From NCBI GenBank assembly GCA_963920665.1, contig OY987268.1, forward strand, positions 13,456,501 through 13,520,500: a stretch of 64,000 nucleotides of DNA. Direction: 5' to 3'. Below, piece after piece: positions 1-14,079 of the stretch (within the stretch, counting starts at the first letter, position 1; every line of letters begins with the position of its first letter). A program made the position numbers and the translations under genes. This stretch comes from Straminergon stramineum (taxonomy: Eukaryota > Streptophyta > Bryopsida > Hypnales > Calliergonaceae). The notes under the pieces are model-generated. The model made no database searches. It was not told the DNA's origin and was given only the letters and a program-made list of their open reading frames with translations.

Positions 1-960
1 GTTATAAGCGGATGAATTTTGTGTATCAATTCGGATGAAAAGACAAAATTCCATCCAAAGAAATCCAAAAGAGAATCTAAAAAACTAGGTAAAATTTTGT
101 TTTGTTTTAAGCAAGCAATTTAACTTTTGTTTTGATTTTATGAAACCATACACCTTAGGTCAAAACAAAAGTTAAATTGCTTGCTTAAAACAAAAGTAAT
201 TGATGGATGAAGTTTAACTTGCTAAGCTTTTAACAAATTTCATTCATTAATAACTTTTTCATTAGGAATCTAATCTTTACTTGTTTTACCTTGTTGAAAA
301 GTTAATTTCATAATTTTCATCTTAAAAACAGAAAAAAACTAAAAATAGTAATTTTAGAATAGGAAGTTTGATTTAAGTTAGAATAGAAGATAATTAAAAA
401 GAATCTTCAAAAAATCTCCAAGGAATCATTTAAATTAGAAATCAATTAGAAAATCTTCTGAGGATTCCCAAACCTATTATTATTTTTAAAAAATACTTTA
501 ATTTTGAGTGGAAAAGGGTTGGATGAAGTTTGGTCCTAATTCGGATGAAATTCTTTTATTATTGGTCAAATTAGGTTTAGTCTTAGAATTATCTAATTAA
601 CATAATTAAAAATTCAACCCTAAAATTGGGATTTGTTTTGATTAGTTTCACTATTTTTATTTGATGGATGAAGTTTGTGAGGTAGTTTACGAGTCAATAT
701 TTCATCCACTCATTTTTTTCATTAGGAAAGTTGAAATTTAACTTGCTTTATCATTTTGGAAAGGTCAATTTACATTCTACAAATTAGGCCAAAGTGATTT
801 TTAGTTTGAATTCATCTTTTCATTAGATATTTGACTTAGTTAACCACAGTTCAATAGTTTTAGGATTTAAGTGATTTAAGTTTAAATAGGATATTACCAA
901 AAAAATGTCCATTACTTGGAAGGTGAAAATTGAACTTAGATTAAAAACACCCTAAGATCA
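1..960. repeat. AT-rich GGATGAA-containing dispersed repeat
   Basis: No gene is visible. The heptamer GGATGAA recurs about six times on the plus strand between 1 and 800, usually followed by G/A-TTT. Similar GGATGAA-rich sequence is seen around 9990-10680. Complementary TTTCATCC phrases occur at 700, 43.7 kb and 51.5 kb. This suggests an old dispersed repeat family. No coding frame or terminal structure could be defined. Confidence 0.4.
100..195. repeat. Perfect 36-bp inverted repeat (hairpin)
   Basis: The arms at 100-135 and 160-195 are perfect reverse complements over 36 bp, with a 24-nt loop at 136-159. The core of the arm reads GCAAGCAATTTAACTTTTG. Perfect arms in such a decayed neighbourhood suggest recent origin or gene conversion. 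It could be a palindromic MITE core or a small-RNA-generating hairpin; the sequence does not decide. Confidence 0.85.
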
Positions 961-1116
961 TTAATTAAACAGCCACTAGAACTTGTGTGCATGTTTTAAC
1001 TCAAAGGGTGAAGTTTAAAATACTCACACCTATGTCCTTTGCTTTTGATATGGATCTTAGCCTTTAAATGATCTTTTTCAAAATTTGATCCCAACCAATG
1101 AAATAAATCTTGTTGA

Positions 1117-2088
1117 CCCCTAAAAATGCTAGAGGATGTTTTAGAAGAGGGGAAAAGTCCAAAATTGCCTATTTTCGATGCATTATCCAAAATCAAAATT
1201 AATTCTTTTTTTGAATTCCAACTATATGAAAGTGTATGAAACAAGTAAGGCAATGTGTAAAAAAAATTCAGCCCATTTGATTGAATGGTTCGAAGATTAT
1301 AACATTTGAAGTGGAAAAACAACTTCTTTTCATTCCTATAAAACAGGGTCAATAGACTTTAATCACCCTTGGAGTAAAATTTTTGTTCTACACAAAAATG
1401 AAAAATTTCACCATTCATAAGTATATGATGTTAGGTGCACTCATAAAAAATTTTAGAGGCAATTGTGGAGTCTAGCTTATTCAAGATCATCTTGCAATGC
1501 AAGGAAGTTAAGGGAATCGGCAATGTACTTGCCATTTTTTTTTAATGATTTCTTGTGCAATGAGGAAATTTTTATTTGAAAAAAAAAATAGTGAAAAGAT
1601 AGACACAAACATTTGGAATATGTGGGGAAAAGAAATTCAAGAACTTAGACTTCACAAATTGTAAGATAATAGGGCTTGAAATTAGAAGAAAATGTTCTTT
1701 CTTGAAATCACCCCAACATAGCTAAGAAAGTTTGACTCTTCTTAAAATGTGATTTGAAATCTAAATGTTTTTCTTGGAAAATTGAATGCCATATATTATT
1801 GGTTATATACATGCCAAATTTCAAAAGTTGATGAGTGTTTTAGCAAAAGATGCCCCAAAGATGCCTAATAACTTAAGCTGCCTAAATTCTTTTGGGCATC
1901 ATAACTTTTGATTTGGGCACTCAATTAGAAAAAAAACAAAAAAGACTCCTGCTACAAGGGTACATGACTACATGTTCACACCTCGTGTCAAAATTTCATG
2001 AACCTCTCACCAAAAGTGACTTTGTAGGGCCCTACCCAAGTTTTCAAGTGTCCGTTGAATGGACACTTGATCCTTTAGCCTTTAGGGG
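1117..2088. mobile_element. Non-autonomous TTAA-type element, subfamily B, copy 1
   Basis: The left end reads CCCCTAAAAATGC after TTGA. The right end reads GCCTTTAGGGG before TTTA, so both TTAA flanks have drifted. It is 972 bp with no coding frame. The interior aligns with 31167-32083, for example around TTTTCGATGCA and the GATGCCCCAAAGAT phrase. The sequence just right of it (2089-2220, including the GAAGATTTTAGCC phrase) matches the right end of the 34-kb and 43-kb elements. It therefore seems to have inserted into the internal TTAA of such an element. The piggyBac-like assignment rests on ends and target only. Confidence 0.55.
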
Positions 2089-3610
2089 TTTACTAAATGA
2101 TCCTATGGTTTGGTTTGTTAAAAAGAAATATAGGTGAAGATTTTAGCCTTACTTTGGAGACTAGTATTTTGAGGGAGTATTGGACCTAGAACTCTACATG
2201 AAAAAACTTCAGGGGTACATGGTGGAAGGGTGGTTTGAAAATTTTGTTCTTATGACAAAATAAAAAATGTCTAATTGAATTTTATGCCAAAAGATGCTAT
2301 TTTAATTTTTTTTCATGCATTTAAAAAAATATTGAATGGTTTCAAGAATTCTATCAAGCATATTCAAATACAAGGCAACAAGGGGACCAACAATGGCAAC
2401 TAAAAGATGAAGATAGATTTTTTTCACCTTTTGACACAATAATAAAAATATGTGGTGTATAATCTTACAAATTGTGGCTCACAAGACCTCTTCTATATAA
2501 TTTTGTCAACATCACTATAGCACAAACCTTCTAAATCATATTTCTTGCAACTTAGTAGTGTAATTGGGCTCCTCATTTGATTGTCATTTGAAAGGAAAGA
2601 CATGCATGATGTGTATCACTTCAAAAGCAAGAGTCTCCATTATAAATATGCTTTTAATTCAAGTATTGCAATGAATTCATGTCAAAATCACATTAGGATG
2701 CCCAACATTCAACCAAGTGTAGCAATTTATGAATTGTTCATAATATGATTAGAGCATCCCCACCCTACCTTCCATATGGTATTGTAGCGTAGGAGATGCC
2801 TAGGGAAGAAAACCCCAGGAATCCCTAGTGGAGGTTCTTTCGTTTGGGGAAAAGTCAAATAGTCTATCGTATTGTATCTAAGGTCACATTTATTGTAGGA
2901 AATCACTCAATTTTGATAATGAAATATAAAACTCAATTTTATAAATTGTTTCTAGGGAATGTGTAACAATTTCTCTAGCCTATCCTAATATCAGTCCAAT
3001 TCCCATAAATGCAAACTAACGACCTACTGTCCCGGTCCTATCCTAGAATTCTAATGTCAATTTGCCAAGGGTATGTCAAATAAACAAAGCTCCTCTCCTA
3101 CCAACCTAGTCAAGCCCACAAAACTTGCACATATTCCTTAATTACCTTTCCAATGTAATATATTGTCAATTAGCCCGATATGCAAAACATACACAAGTAA
3201 GGTTTCATTATATTAAATTATGTGGTAGTCAAATAGACATGCGTCATGTTAGCTTCTTCATCATAATAAGTCCATTAATCCAAGGCCCACATTCAACTTC
3301 ACACTAGGCTATTTGGTCAACTGGTCTCACAACATCCTACCAATCTACCATGAATTGTCAATTTGCTTAAACTTCCACATACTATCACATCAAGAGATAT
3401 ACAAGGATTCTACAACAGAAGATCTTATTCTTTATTCCTTCTGCATCAAAATCTCATCACACAATGTTAATTGACTATTTCAAAACAATGTGACTATACT
3501 CTTAATTCCATAACAAAACCATCTAAACCATCAACTTAATAATTTTAATTCTTTTTATTATAAAGTATGGATCTTCTTCATGGATTATAACTGAAATTAT
3601 TTTATGGATT
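2089..3610. other. Intergenic, no gene seen
   Basis: 2089-2220 is a remnant of the right end of the ~0.92-kb TTAA-type element family. At 2749-2765 there is a lone TTA plus GAGCATCCCCACCC, which looks like one terminus of a Harbinger-type MITE; I found no partner. The rest is AT-rich sequence in which I see nothing. Confidence 0.4.
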
Positions 3611-3612
3611 AC

Positions 3613-3644
<32 letters not shown>

Positions 3645-3645
3645 T
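3613..3645. repeat. (TTA)n microsatellite
   Basis: About ten uninterrupted TTA/ATT units are followed by a T-rich run. Confidence 0.9.
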
Positions 3646-3879
3646 TTATACTTATTTAATTTGACTATTAGACAGATTCAAATAATATAGAACGGTTATA
3701 CAATATGGAAATCACTTACCGTCTATTTGTCTTTCTGTTTGCTTCCTTCAGCCTCACCCCAATGCTGTTCCTCCCATTACTGGCTCACCAACAGTATTTT
3801 CATTCTCCGTCGATTTGACATTGGCTACTTTCCCAGTAGCAAAAAGAAATCAGATTTTGCTAATTGACTCCATTAACAC

Positions 3880-4720
3880 ATTAAGACCAATCCCTGGTCA
3901 CTCACTTACAACCTACTTTTGAAGACTTCCTGTCTTCCAAATATTAACTTCTTGTACTCAATTAATTTACTCTGCTTTCCCAGCTTCTTCACAGCTATTT
4001 GACAGCAAATAAACAAACCTTAAAATAATTTCCATTTGACCCCTATCAATCCAGGAAACTTCACTCACAAAGAACTTTGACACCACTCATTGGCTAATCC
4101 CACTTCAACTTATACTCACAGTCTATTTGATTTTTAATGCTCACTAATAGACTAAAAATAAATTAAGGAACAATCACCCATCTCTAGCTAATTGTCCTAT
4201 TCTTTAAAAACTCACTGCCACTCATTGAGTATTAGACTTTTCTCACAAAAGATTAATAACTCAACCAAACAGAGCATGACGATTAGACACTTAAGAAATT
4301 ATAACAACGCTAACCCCCTCACTGTTTTAACTTAAGAAAATAATATACTCGCCATTCTCTCCTGTCCTAATGCTCACACAACTAAACTTAATAAATAAGA
4401 AATCAAACCAGAACCTTGCCAATCACCAGCTAATAGTCCTGTACCATAAAATCAGCCACTCCCTGGCTCAACTACTTACACAAAGGCTCTCTGCCTTACA
4501 TACCAACTCACGGCAATTTGACACAGACTTACAACTTACGGCAGTATTAATAGAATTAAAGAACACAACAAACTGCCAATCACTGGCTAATAAGACAACA
4601 TAACAACAATAAGCCAATCACTGGCTGTAAGAGAAAAATAGACACAAAAATATTAGCCAAATAGCTTATTCTCATTAATCGCAAGGAAAGTGCCGAAGTA
4701 CATTAGACTGACGAGCAATC
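3880..4720. repeat. Degenerate interspersed motif near CCAATCACTGGCTAAT
   Basis: Variants of the phrase CCAATCACTGGCTAAT occur about eight times, near 3891, 4083, 4213, 4420, 4453, 4574, 4612 and 4711. Spacing is irregular, and phrases such as CTATTTGAC lie between them. It looks like a decayed minisatellite or the remains of one repeated element. No gene is seen. Confidence 0.4.
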
Positions 4721-4729
4721 ACTGCAACG

Positions 4730-7079
<2,350 letters not shown>

Positions 7080-8330
7080 CGTATTCATTTTGTTTTTCTA
7101 CAAATTCAAGGTTGTTTTAGAGCTTTGACATTTTGAATTCTTTAAATTTCTCATTTCAAAAAATTCTAGGATTTAGAAGAATTGACAAATTGTGGCCTTG
7201 ATAATGGTGAATTTCATTATCTCAATTTGTTGTTTATTTAAGTTTTTACATTGAGATTTAGGGATTCCATTGTTCTCATTTGTTTTTATAAAATTCTAGG
7301 CTATAGAAGATCTATGGCCTTCATAATTGTGAATTTCATTATTTACTTATTTTTTAAAATTCAAAACTACAAGAGCTACAACAATCAAGTTTAGGGATTT
7401 TTTGTTTCATTTTAATTTCTTGAAATTATAAATTGTAGAGGAGCTGCAGCAATTTTGTTGTTGGATATCATTGCTCTTCCTTTTTGGGGAATTCCAGGGT
7501 TGTAGTAGAGCAACAGCATTTAGTTTAGGATTCTATTGTTCTCATTTGTTTTTTGGTATTCAAAATTGTAGAGGAGCTCGGGCATTTTTGTTTTTGGATG
7601 TCATTGTTATAAGCTTGTTTTTTGAAGTTCTAAAGGTGCAGAACAGTTGTAGCAATCAAATTTTGTGATTCCATTTTGTGCTTCTATTTTTTGCCAATTC
7701 CAAATTGTAGAAAAGCTTTGGCATTCAAAAATAGGATTTCATTTTATCATTTTGTCTTTTGCTAATTCAAAATTGTAGAGGAGCTTTGTCATTTGAATGG
7801 TTGGATTTTGTTCTTGCATTTCAATTTTTGGTAATTGAAATTGGTAGAGGAGCTATCTCCTTCAAAAATTAGATTTCATTGTTGCATTTTGTATTTTGGC
7901 AATTCAAAATGATAGAATAGTTGCGTCATTTAGATGGTTAGATTTCAATATTCTCATTTCATTTTTTGAAATTCAAGGCTATAAAAGAGCTTTGGCATTT
8001 CATATTTTGTTTATGGGCAATTCTAGGTTGTAGAGTAGTTGCAACATTTAGATTTTGGAATTCATAGTTCACATTTTGTTTTGGAGCAATTCCATTAGGG
8101 GTTGTTGAGTAGCTGCACCATTCATATATTTGGATTTTGTTGTTTTCATTTCATTTTTTGCCAATTTAAGGTTGTATATGTAGCTTTATCATTGACATCG
8201 TTGGATTTTGTTGTTGTCATTTTTTTTTCCATAATTTAGGGCTACAAAGGAGCTTTAGCATTCAAATTTTAGAACCTCTCATTTTGTTTTTTGGCAATTT
8301 AATATAGTGCACTACTTGAGGATGACCAAG
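7080..8330. repeat. Degenerate tandem repeat (minisatellite), ~69-bp unit
   Basis: A unit of roughly 66-73 bp repeats about 17 times. The consensus centres on TTGTAGAGGAGCTTTGGCATT, followed by GATTTCATTGTTCTCATTTTG and TTTTTTGGCAATTCAAAA. Landmarks of the AGAGGAGCT core lie near 7435, 7501, 7568, 7637, 7706, 7774, 7843, 7911, 7981, 8029, 8102, 8171 and 8241. The usual spacing is close to 69 bp (23 codons), so 23-residue repeats appear in translation, but stops break every frame. Copies differ by 20-35 percent by eye. Confidence 0.8.
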
Positions 8331-11300
8331 ATTTTGGAACCTTTTTGTTCATTATGTAATTTAGGAAACTTTGCACTAGGATGAGCTATGGCACTTGGGT
8401 AGTTTGGTGCCTTGTTTGAATTTCTTTTTTTAAATAGAAGAGGTTCATCGTTTGTAGGATGAGTTGCAATAGCTTTGCATTTTTTTTCCATTTTTTTAGC
8501 CCGTGTTGCGGGTGCTTTGTTGGTTTTATTGCTTTAATATAGCTAACTCAATGTTGCCCCAAATACATGTGTCTTAGAAGTTTATGTAACAGGAGGCAAT
8601 GTAGACTTGACAAGAGACTCTCATCCCTTATTTGGTAGGAACCTAGGGTTCAATTTTTAGAGTTAAGAGTAGGTGCGGTGTATATAGTTGTGTTGGTAAA
8701 GGCAATGTAAATGAAGATATGAGCACTAGTGAAGTCTATGGCCATAGTTAATCACTTTAGTAGGATGGAATTTCTCATATAGACCTAGGAATGCAAACAA
8801 AGTCTCAACTAATTTTAGTATAGGGCAATGCTTGAGGAGGAGGGCATTTTGCGTAAAAAAAAAGGCGAATGACGAGGGTAGAGCATGACAAGGAGGCCCT
8901 TTTTAACGCAAAATGCCTAACAACAAGAGGAGTTGCCTGGTGTAAATCATAGGGGTAAATTATCTCCAGAAAGATTTCTTTACAAACCTCCATGCATGAC
9001 TGCCACAAGCTCTCCCAAGATGCACTATACCACTTTGGTCATAGTCAGTTGCTCTATAGCTAATCTACCACTCAACTACTAGTTGAAGGACAGGTTGATA
9101 AGGATGTATTTATGAAGATAAACTTTGTGGTGGAAAACAATATAGGAAACATGCATGTACAAGTTGCCATTCTTGGAGCAAATCATGGTGTTGAGAGGAT
9201 GAAGTTCATAATTGAAGTGATAAGCTTAGAAGCTACCACCTTCTTCATGACATGTTTCTCTCAATGGTTCACAATTATGCATGACTTTTTAGTTTTTTAA
9301 CATATGTAGGGAGAATGCCATTCCCGGTTTACCTTCCTCAATCAAAATTACTTGAAAAATTGCAAGCATTGTTGTAAGGGAAACAAGAATCATCTCCTGG
9401 TGCAACTCCTTAGGAACATTTCACACTTAAAGCTTGTTGAAGGCCATATTCATTATATTAAGACTTTTTGCAAATTTTGAGACACAGTGCTAGTTATTGA
9501 AAAATTCATTTAGAAAAATAGTAATTGAAACCAAAAATAAATAATGCTCAAATAGTGATCCTATAATAAAATTCTAAAAGTTGGGGTTGTTACCTATTTA
9601 TAAAAAAATGCCAGTAAAGAGATAAAATGGTTTATCCTCAAGTTGAGGATAAAATTGAGACTGCGAAAGGTCTCAATATAACGAATATGGCCTTGTTGGC
9701 ATTAAACTGGTTGCTATGGTTTCATTATGACCTCAAAGAGCATCTTACTTTTTTAGCAATTTCCTACATAGTTTTGAGATCCCTTTTGTACATAAATATA
9801 TGTTGTAAAAATATTATTGTTTTTAGATTATAAGAAATTTTTGATCCCAAGTTTGAGGTTTCAATTAGAAGGAAATTTTTATTAGAAAGTGTGAATGATT
9901 GGTTATTCAAGATGAATTATGGTTAATCTATAGATGAAAATGTGAAATTAAACATGAATTTTCTAATTTGGATTATCTGTAGATTAAACTACAATAATGG
10001 TGGATGAAATTATGTTTGAAGGATTGTTGATTCTAAATGGATTGTGGATGTAAAATGTAAAATTTACCCATGAAAAAGATGACGTATACTAATGAGATTT
10101 GGATGAAAATATGTGGCGGTGCAATCAGATGAATGTTGTGACATGGCTACAACAATTAGTTTGATGAAAGAAAAGGCTAATGAAAAGTAAGAATGTGGCC
10201 GATTTCATTAGGAAAATTCTGAGTTCTAAACAAGGCTGCAAATTCTGCACCCCAATTGTGTAATTATGGAAATATATATATTTTTTTAATTTGGAATCTG
10301 ACTTGGCACTACTAGTGCCATGTTAGCTCCACGTAAGATTGAGTGTTTTAAAAATAAAAAAATTCCAAAGAAATATTTTTATAAAAAAAAATGTTTTTTA
10401 TTTTTTCTATATTTGCACAACAGGGGTGCCAAAAATCTAATACTGGCAACCTTATTTAGAGCTCAGAATTTTCCTAATGGATGTCTTGTTATTTATCATT
10501 CAATGGATGAATGATTTTGCACTAAAAAGTATGTGATGAAATTCATCAATAAAATTTGAAGCACTGGATGAATTTATTGGATTGAATGGAATGAAAGCTT
10601 CAATCCATCCACATGCATCGACGGTTGTAATCAATGATGAGGTATGAGAATCAATGGTTGAAGTTTTTTTAGGATTATATAAAAGCTTGTTTCATTGCAT
10701 GTAGTTTCCCTTTTCCCTTCTGGGCACTTGACATGTAGGCTCTTGCAAGTTCAAAGTTCTGATGAGTGTGGCTAATTTTCTTTGTGTTGTTTAGTTTCTA
10801 GTGATCTTTCCCTTCTAAATGTTGAGTTTTGAGAATGGTGAGTATTCAATAGATTAGAGTTTTCTACTAGTTTGAGTATTAAGCAGTGGTAAAATGTTAC
10901 ATTGTGAATTTCGAGTATTTAGCATTGGTGATCAAAGAGCAATACACATGTTGTTTCTCTTTGTGTTCAATGGTAGTTGATGGTGGTTATCTCCTTTTGA
11001 GTTTTGAATTATGGATGTTTTGAAATTGAGTTCTTTTGCCTAATTGTTTCTTTTCTTTTCTTTGTTGCTCAGTTTGTTTGTTTGTTTGATTTTTTAAATT
11101 TGTTTTACTTGTATTGTGGATTTTTGGCATTGATATCATGTTTGTGGTTTAAATATGCCCAAGTTTTCAAAGACTTCCTACATTCTATCTCCCCTATCTT
11201 GTTTCTAAGTTTCAATATCAAGCATTCAAGGTTCTTAGGCATTTTGTGGATAAATTTGTACATAATATCTTGCCAATATGAAATCAATTTCTATTAGAGC

Positions 11301-11575
11301 CAAGTATTGTACCAATGTGTTTACAATTATTTTGGGTAGTGTATATGGAAAACTTTTCTACTAAACCATTACATAATTTCTCATCAAATTTTCTCCCAAA
11401 GAGCGGAAGAACTGGGGTATTGATATTAAATAATCACTAAAGTGTTGACTACTAGCATAAGCCAATTGATTGTTATGATGAGAATATCATCCTCACTTCC
11501 CATTTAATGATGCAATATGAGCCACAATCTATAGAGTCTGATTTACAAACTTTTGGTGGTATGCCAACACCTCTT
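8331..11575. other. Intergenic, repeat-derived, no gene seen
   Basis: Short frames here carry no motif I know. 9990-10680 contains repeated GGATGAA phrases like those at 1-800. 10990-11300 is T-rich with a hydrophobic frame that looks compositional. No RNA gene or transposon boundary was found. Confidence 0.3.
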
Positions 11576-11911
11576 TTCTTTAGATCAAAATTGAAGGTCA
11601 AGAAATCAGATAATGTCTAGTTTCTAAAGACTGTTGTTAGAAGAAATACATTGGAAGGTGTTACAAAGATGATGGCTCAATCAACAACCATTGATAAGAA
11701 CGTTTTTAACAAGACCGGGAGACACATTGGAATGTCACAAATGGAGCAAGAGCTTGTTCTTGTAAATGGAGCATGCAAAAAGACATGGCATTGTGAGATT
11801 TGTTACCCAAAAAGCTTTTACAAGTATGTGAAGAAGGATAAAATTATTGAAGACCATGCTTTGCAACATATAATTTTTGGGGAGAAGGGTGCCATTAGAC
11901 AACCCAACTAG
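11576..11911 (+). pseudogene. Decayed open frame with Cys/His cluster
   Basis: A plus-strand frame can be read from about 11480 with a stop near 11620, then openly to 11911. It ends in a cluster with the pattern WHCxxC, then 18 residues, then HxxxH (residues HCEIC and HALQH). That spacing resembles a small zinc finger such as those at the N-terminus of plant transposases. No transposase core follows and I cannot assign a family. It may be chance. Confidence 0.2.
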
Positions 11912-13145
11912 TAAGCTAAAGCTCTAAAGCAAGAGAAGGGTAAAATTTCAAGGTATAATTTAATTATCTTTTACTTAAGTTTTCTTTTCAAATATTATGC
12001 TTAAGCATCAAAGCTAACTTCAATTTCATGATCAATGTCATGTATTGATCAAACAGGGTATGTCTACTGCATTGTGTTTTACTACTAATCTATTAGGCAA
12101 ATCTAAAGGGCTCATTTCTTTAAATATTTTGCCACATCCAACTTAAAGACAAGTACTTCATTATTTGCATGATGTACCAGTGAACTAATGACCATTATTA
12201 ATCACGGTGGTGCCATCGTTGATGTCAAGGAAACAACCTTTGAAGTTTAGAAAACGGTCAATGTCAAACATTGAATCATTGTTAGATATAGTTATTAAGT
12301 AAAAATTTGATGTTATTTATGGGATTAGGAGCATATTAGAGATGTGGCTTTTCTTAGAAAATTGTTTTACAATTAATCTAGATCAATTTTTGATGTACAT
12401 ATTGTGTCTCATAGATCTTCAAAACTCTAATGCATACTCACATTCTTCATGATTTTTGGCAATCTATTGTTGTTGAGTCTCCAACTATTAAGGTTCAAAG
12501 TACAAAGTACAAAGTCTGTGATTCAAATGGACAAGAATTCTCAGAGGAGCAATGCTATGCAACTCAACAAGTTTGATAGGGGATTTTTAGATGTCAAAAT
12601 GCAAAAGTTCATGAAGTTCTACTTACAAATGAAAAACGAGAAAAGAATTTTGGAAGGGGGTTGTAGCAGTGGTGGGGCACTACAATACCAAAACTTATCT
12701 TATGTGAATATATTCAACACTTCGAACTTTATCCATGTACAAAATCTTCTCAATGCAAAATATTAGGTGCAAAACTTTGAAAAACAATGTCTTATTTTGT
12801 AAGCATCATGTACACTTTGAACACATGTGAGTACCTTCATTTTTTACTTTGATTGTATATGAATCCATGTGCATTGAACTTGAATTTATAGCCAAGTTTT
12901 TTAATCAAGCCCAAGGTTGTCACCATCACGTCACATTTGGATGGGACAGTGGACGGATGAAATGTCGGAATTCAACCCTGCGTTTGTCTAGATCCAAAAA
13001 AAAAATTCTTAAATGTCCATTCATTGACCAGGACGGCCTATTGTCAATGTGGATGGTCAGTCTGTCAACTTTGACGGCAAGTTGTTGATAGGGATGGACA
13101 GATTGTCCAAGTCGACAACAAGATGTCAAAAATAAAATAAAATAA

Positions 13146-13149
<4 letters not shown>
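11912..13149. other. Intergenic, no gene seen
   Basis: Nothing recognisable. The frames at 12449-12766 and 12849-13088 lack known motifs. 13000-13125 has repeated GACGG and GATGGACAG phrases but no clear tandem unit. Confidence 0.3.

Positions 13150-13221
<72 letters not shown>
13150..13221. repeat. (TA)n microsatellite
   Basis: About 36 TA units, preceded by an AAATA-type run. It creates an artificial Tyr-Ile frame on the minus strand. Confidence 0.97.
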
Positions 13222-13224
<3 letters not shown>

Positions 13225-14079
13225 CCATCAACTTTCGGTCACGATCATGATGCGTCAGAATGCGTCCTGATTGACGCTGACGAACATACTAACATGAAAA
13301 GCCAGCGTCATGTCATTATGGACAACCCTAATTAAGCGAGGCTTCAAGTTCAACTTGAAAATTTCTCGTGATAAAGAATAGGGGTTGTTAAAGAGATAAT
13401 AAAGATGTAATAATAAAATAATAGAATGATTTAGGATGAATAGAACATGATTTAGATGAAAAATGCATAATGCTCGATTATGTGGGCAAAACTGCATAAG
13501 CGAGCAAAGAAACCCTAATTATAACAAATAATCTACTCCGAAAAGAACTAGACATTTCCTACTAGTGATTTATGATAGTAGACCCTACATAGACAGATTT
13601 GTAGATATTAAAAGAGATTTTGGGGTTAAAGAAGCCCGTGAGTTTCTTGGAGTTCTCGAACTGTGGGAACTCACCATAACAATGATCTAACATGGTCGAG
13701 ATTGTACCACATCAGATAATATTCATTATTTATTTCTGAAGTTTTTTTATTTTTACTCAGTTATCAAATTTTTAAGGCTTTTTAAAATTCTTGAAGTTTT
13801 TTTAAATTAGAAAATTCTAATAGTAGTGGTTGGTTCAAAGTTTTTGGACAACAAGGGGAACAACCCTAAAATGGCCCTCCCTTGCCCTCAAATCCCCTCT
13901 AATGAGAAGGAAATGAAAATGGAGACTATAGAAATAATGTTAGTACTAAGCTCATTTTAAATAGTGAAAGCTACTATCATTGATAGTATTTAATTATATA
14001 CCTATAAATTTATGTCATATTGACTACTTTTTGTGCCTACAAATACTCCGTGAGGTCTCTTCTCAACTCATAGTAAGTG

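Noticed and set aside
7080..8330. CRISPR-like periodicity
   Set aside because: The whole ~69-bp unit repeats with divergence. There are no identical repeats separated by unique spacers, and the genome is eukaryotic.
12926..13231. Minus-strand frame with a long Tyr-Ile run
   Set aside because: Product of the (TA)n microsatellite.
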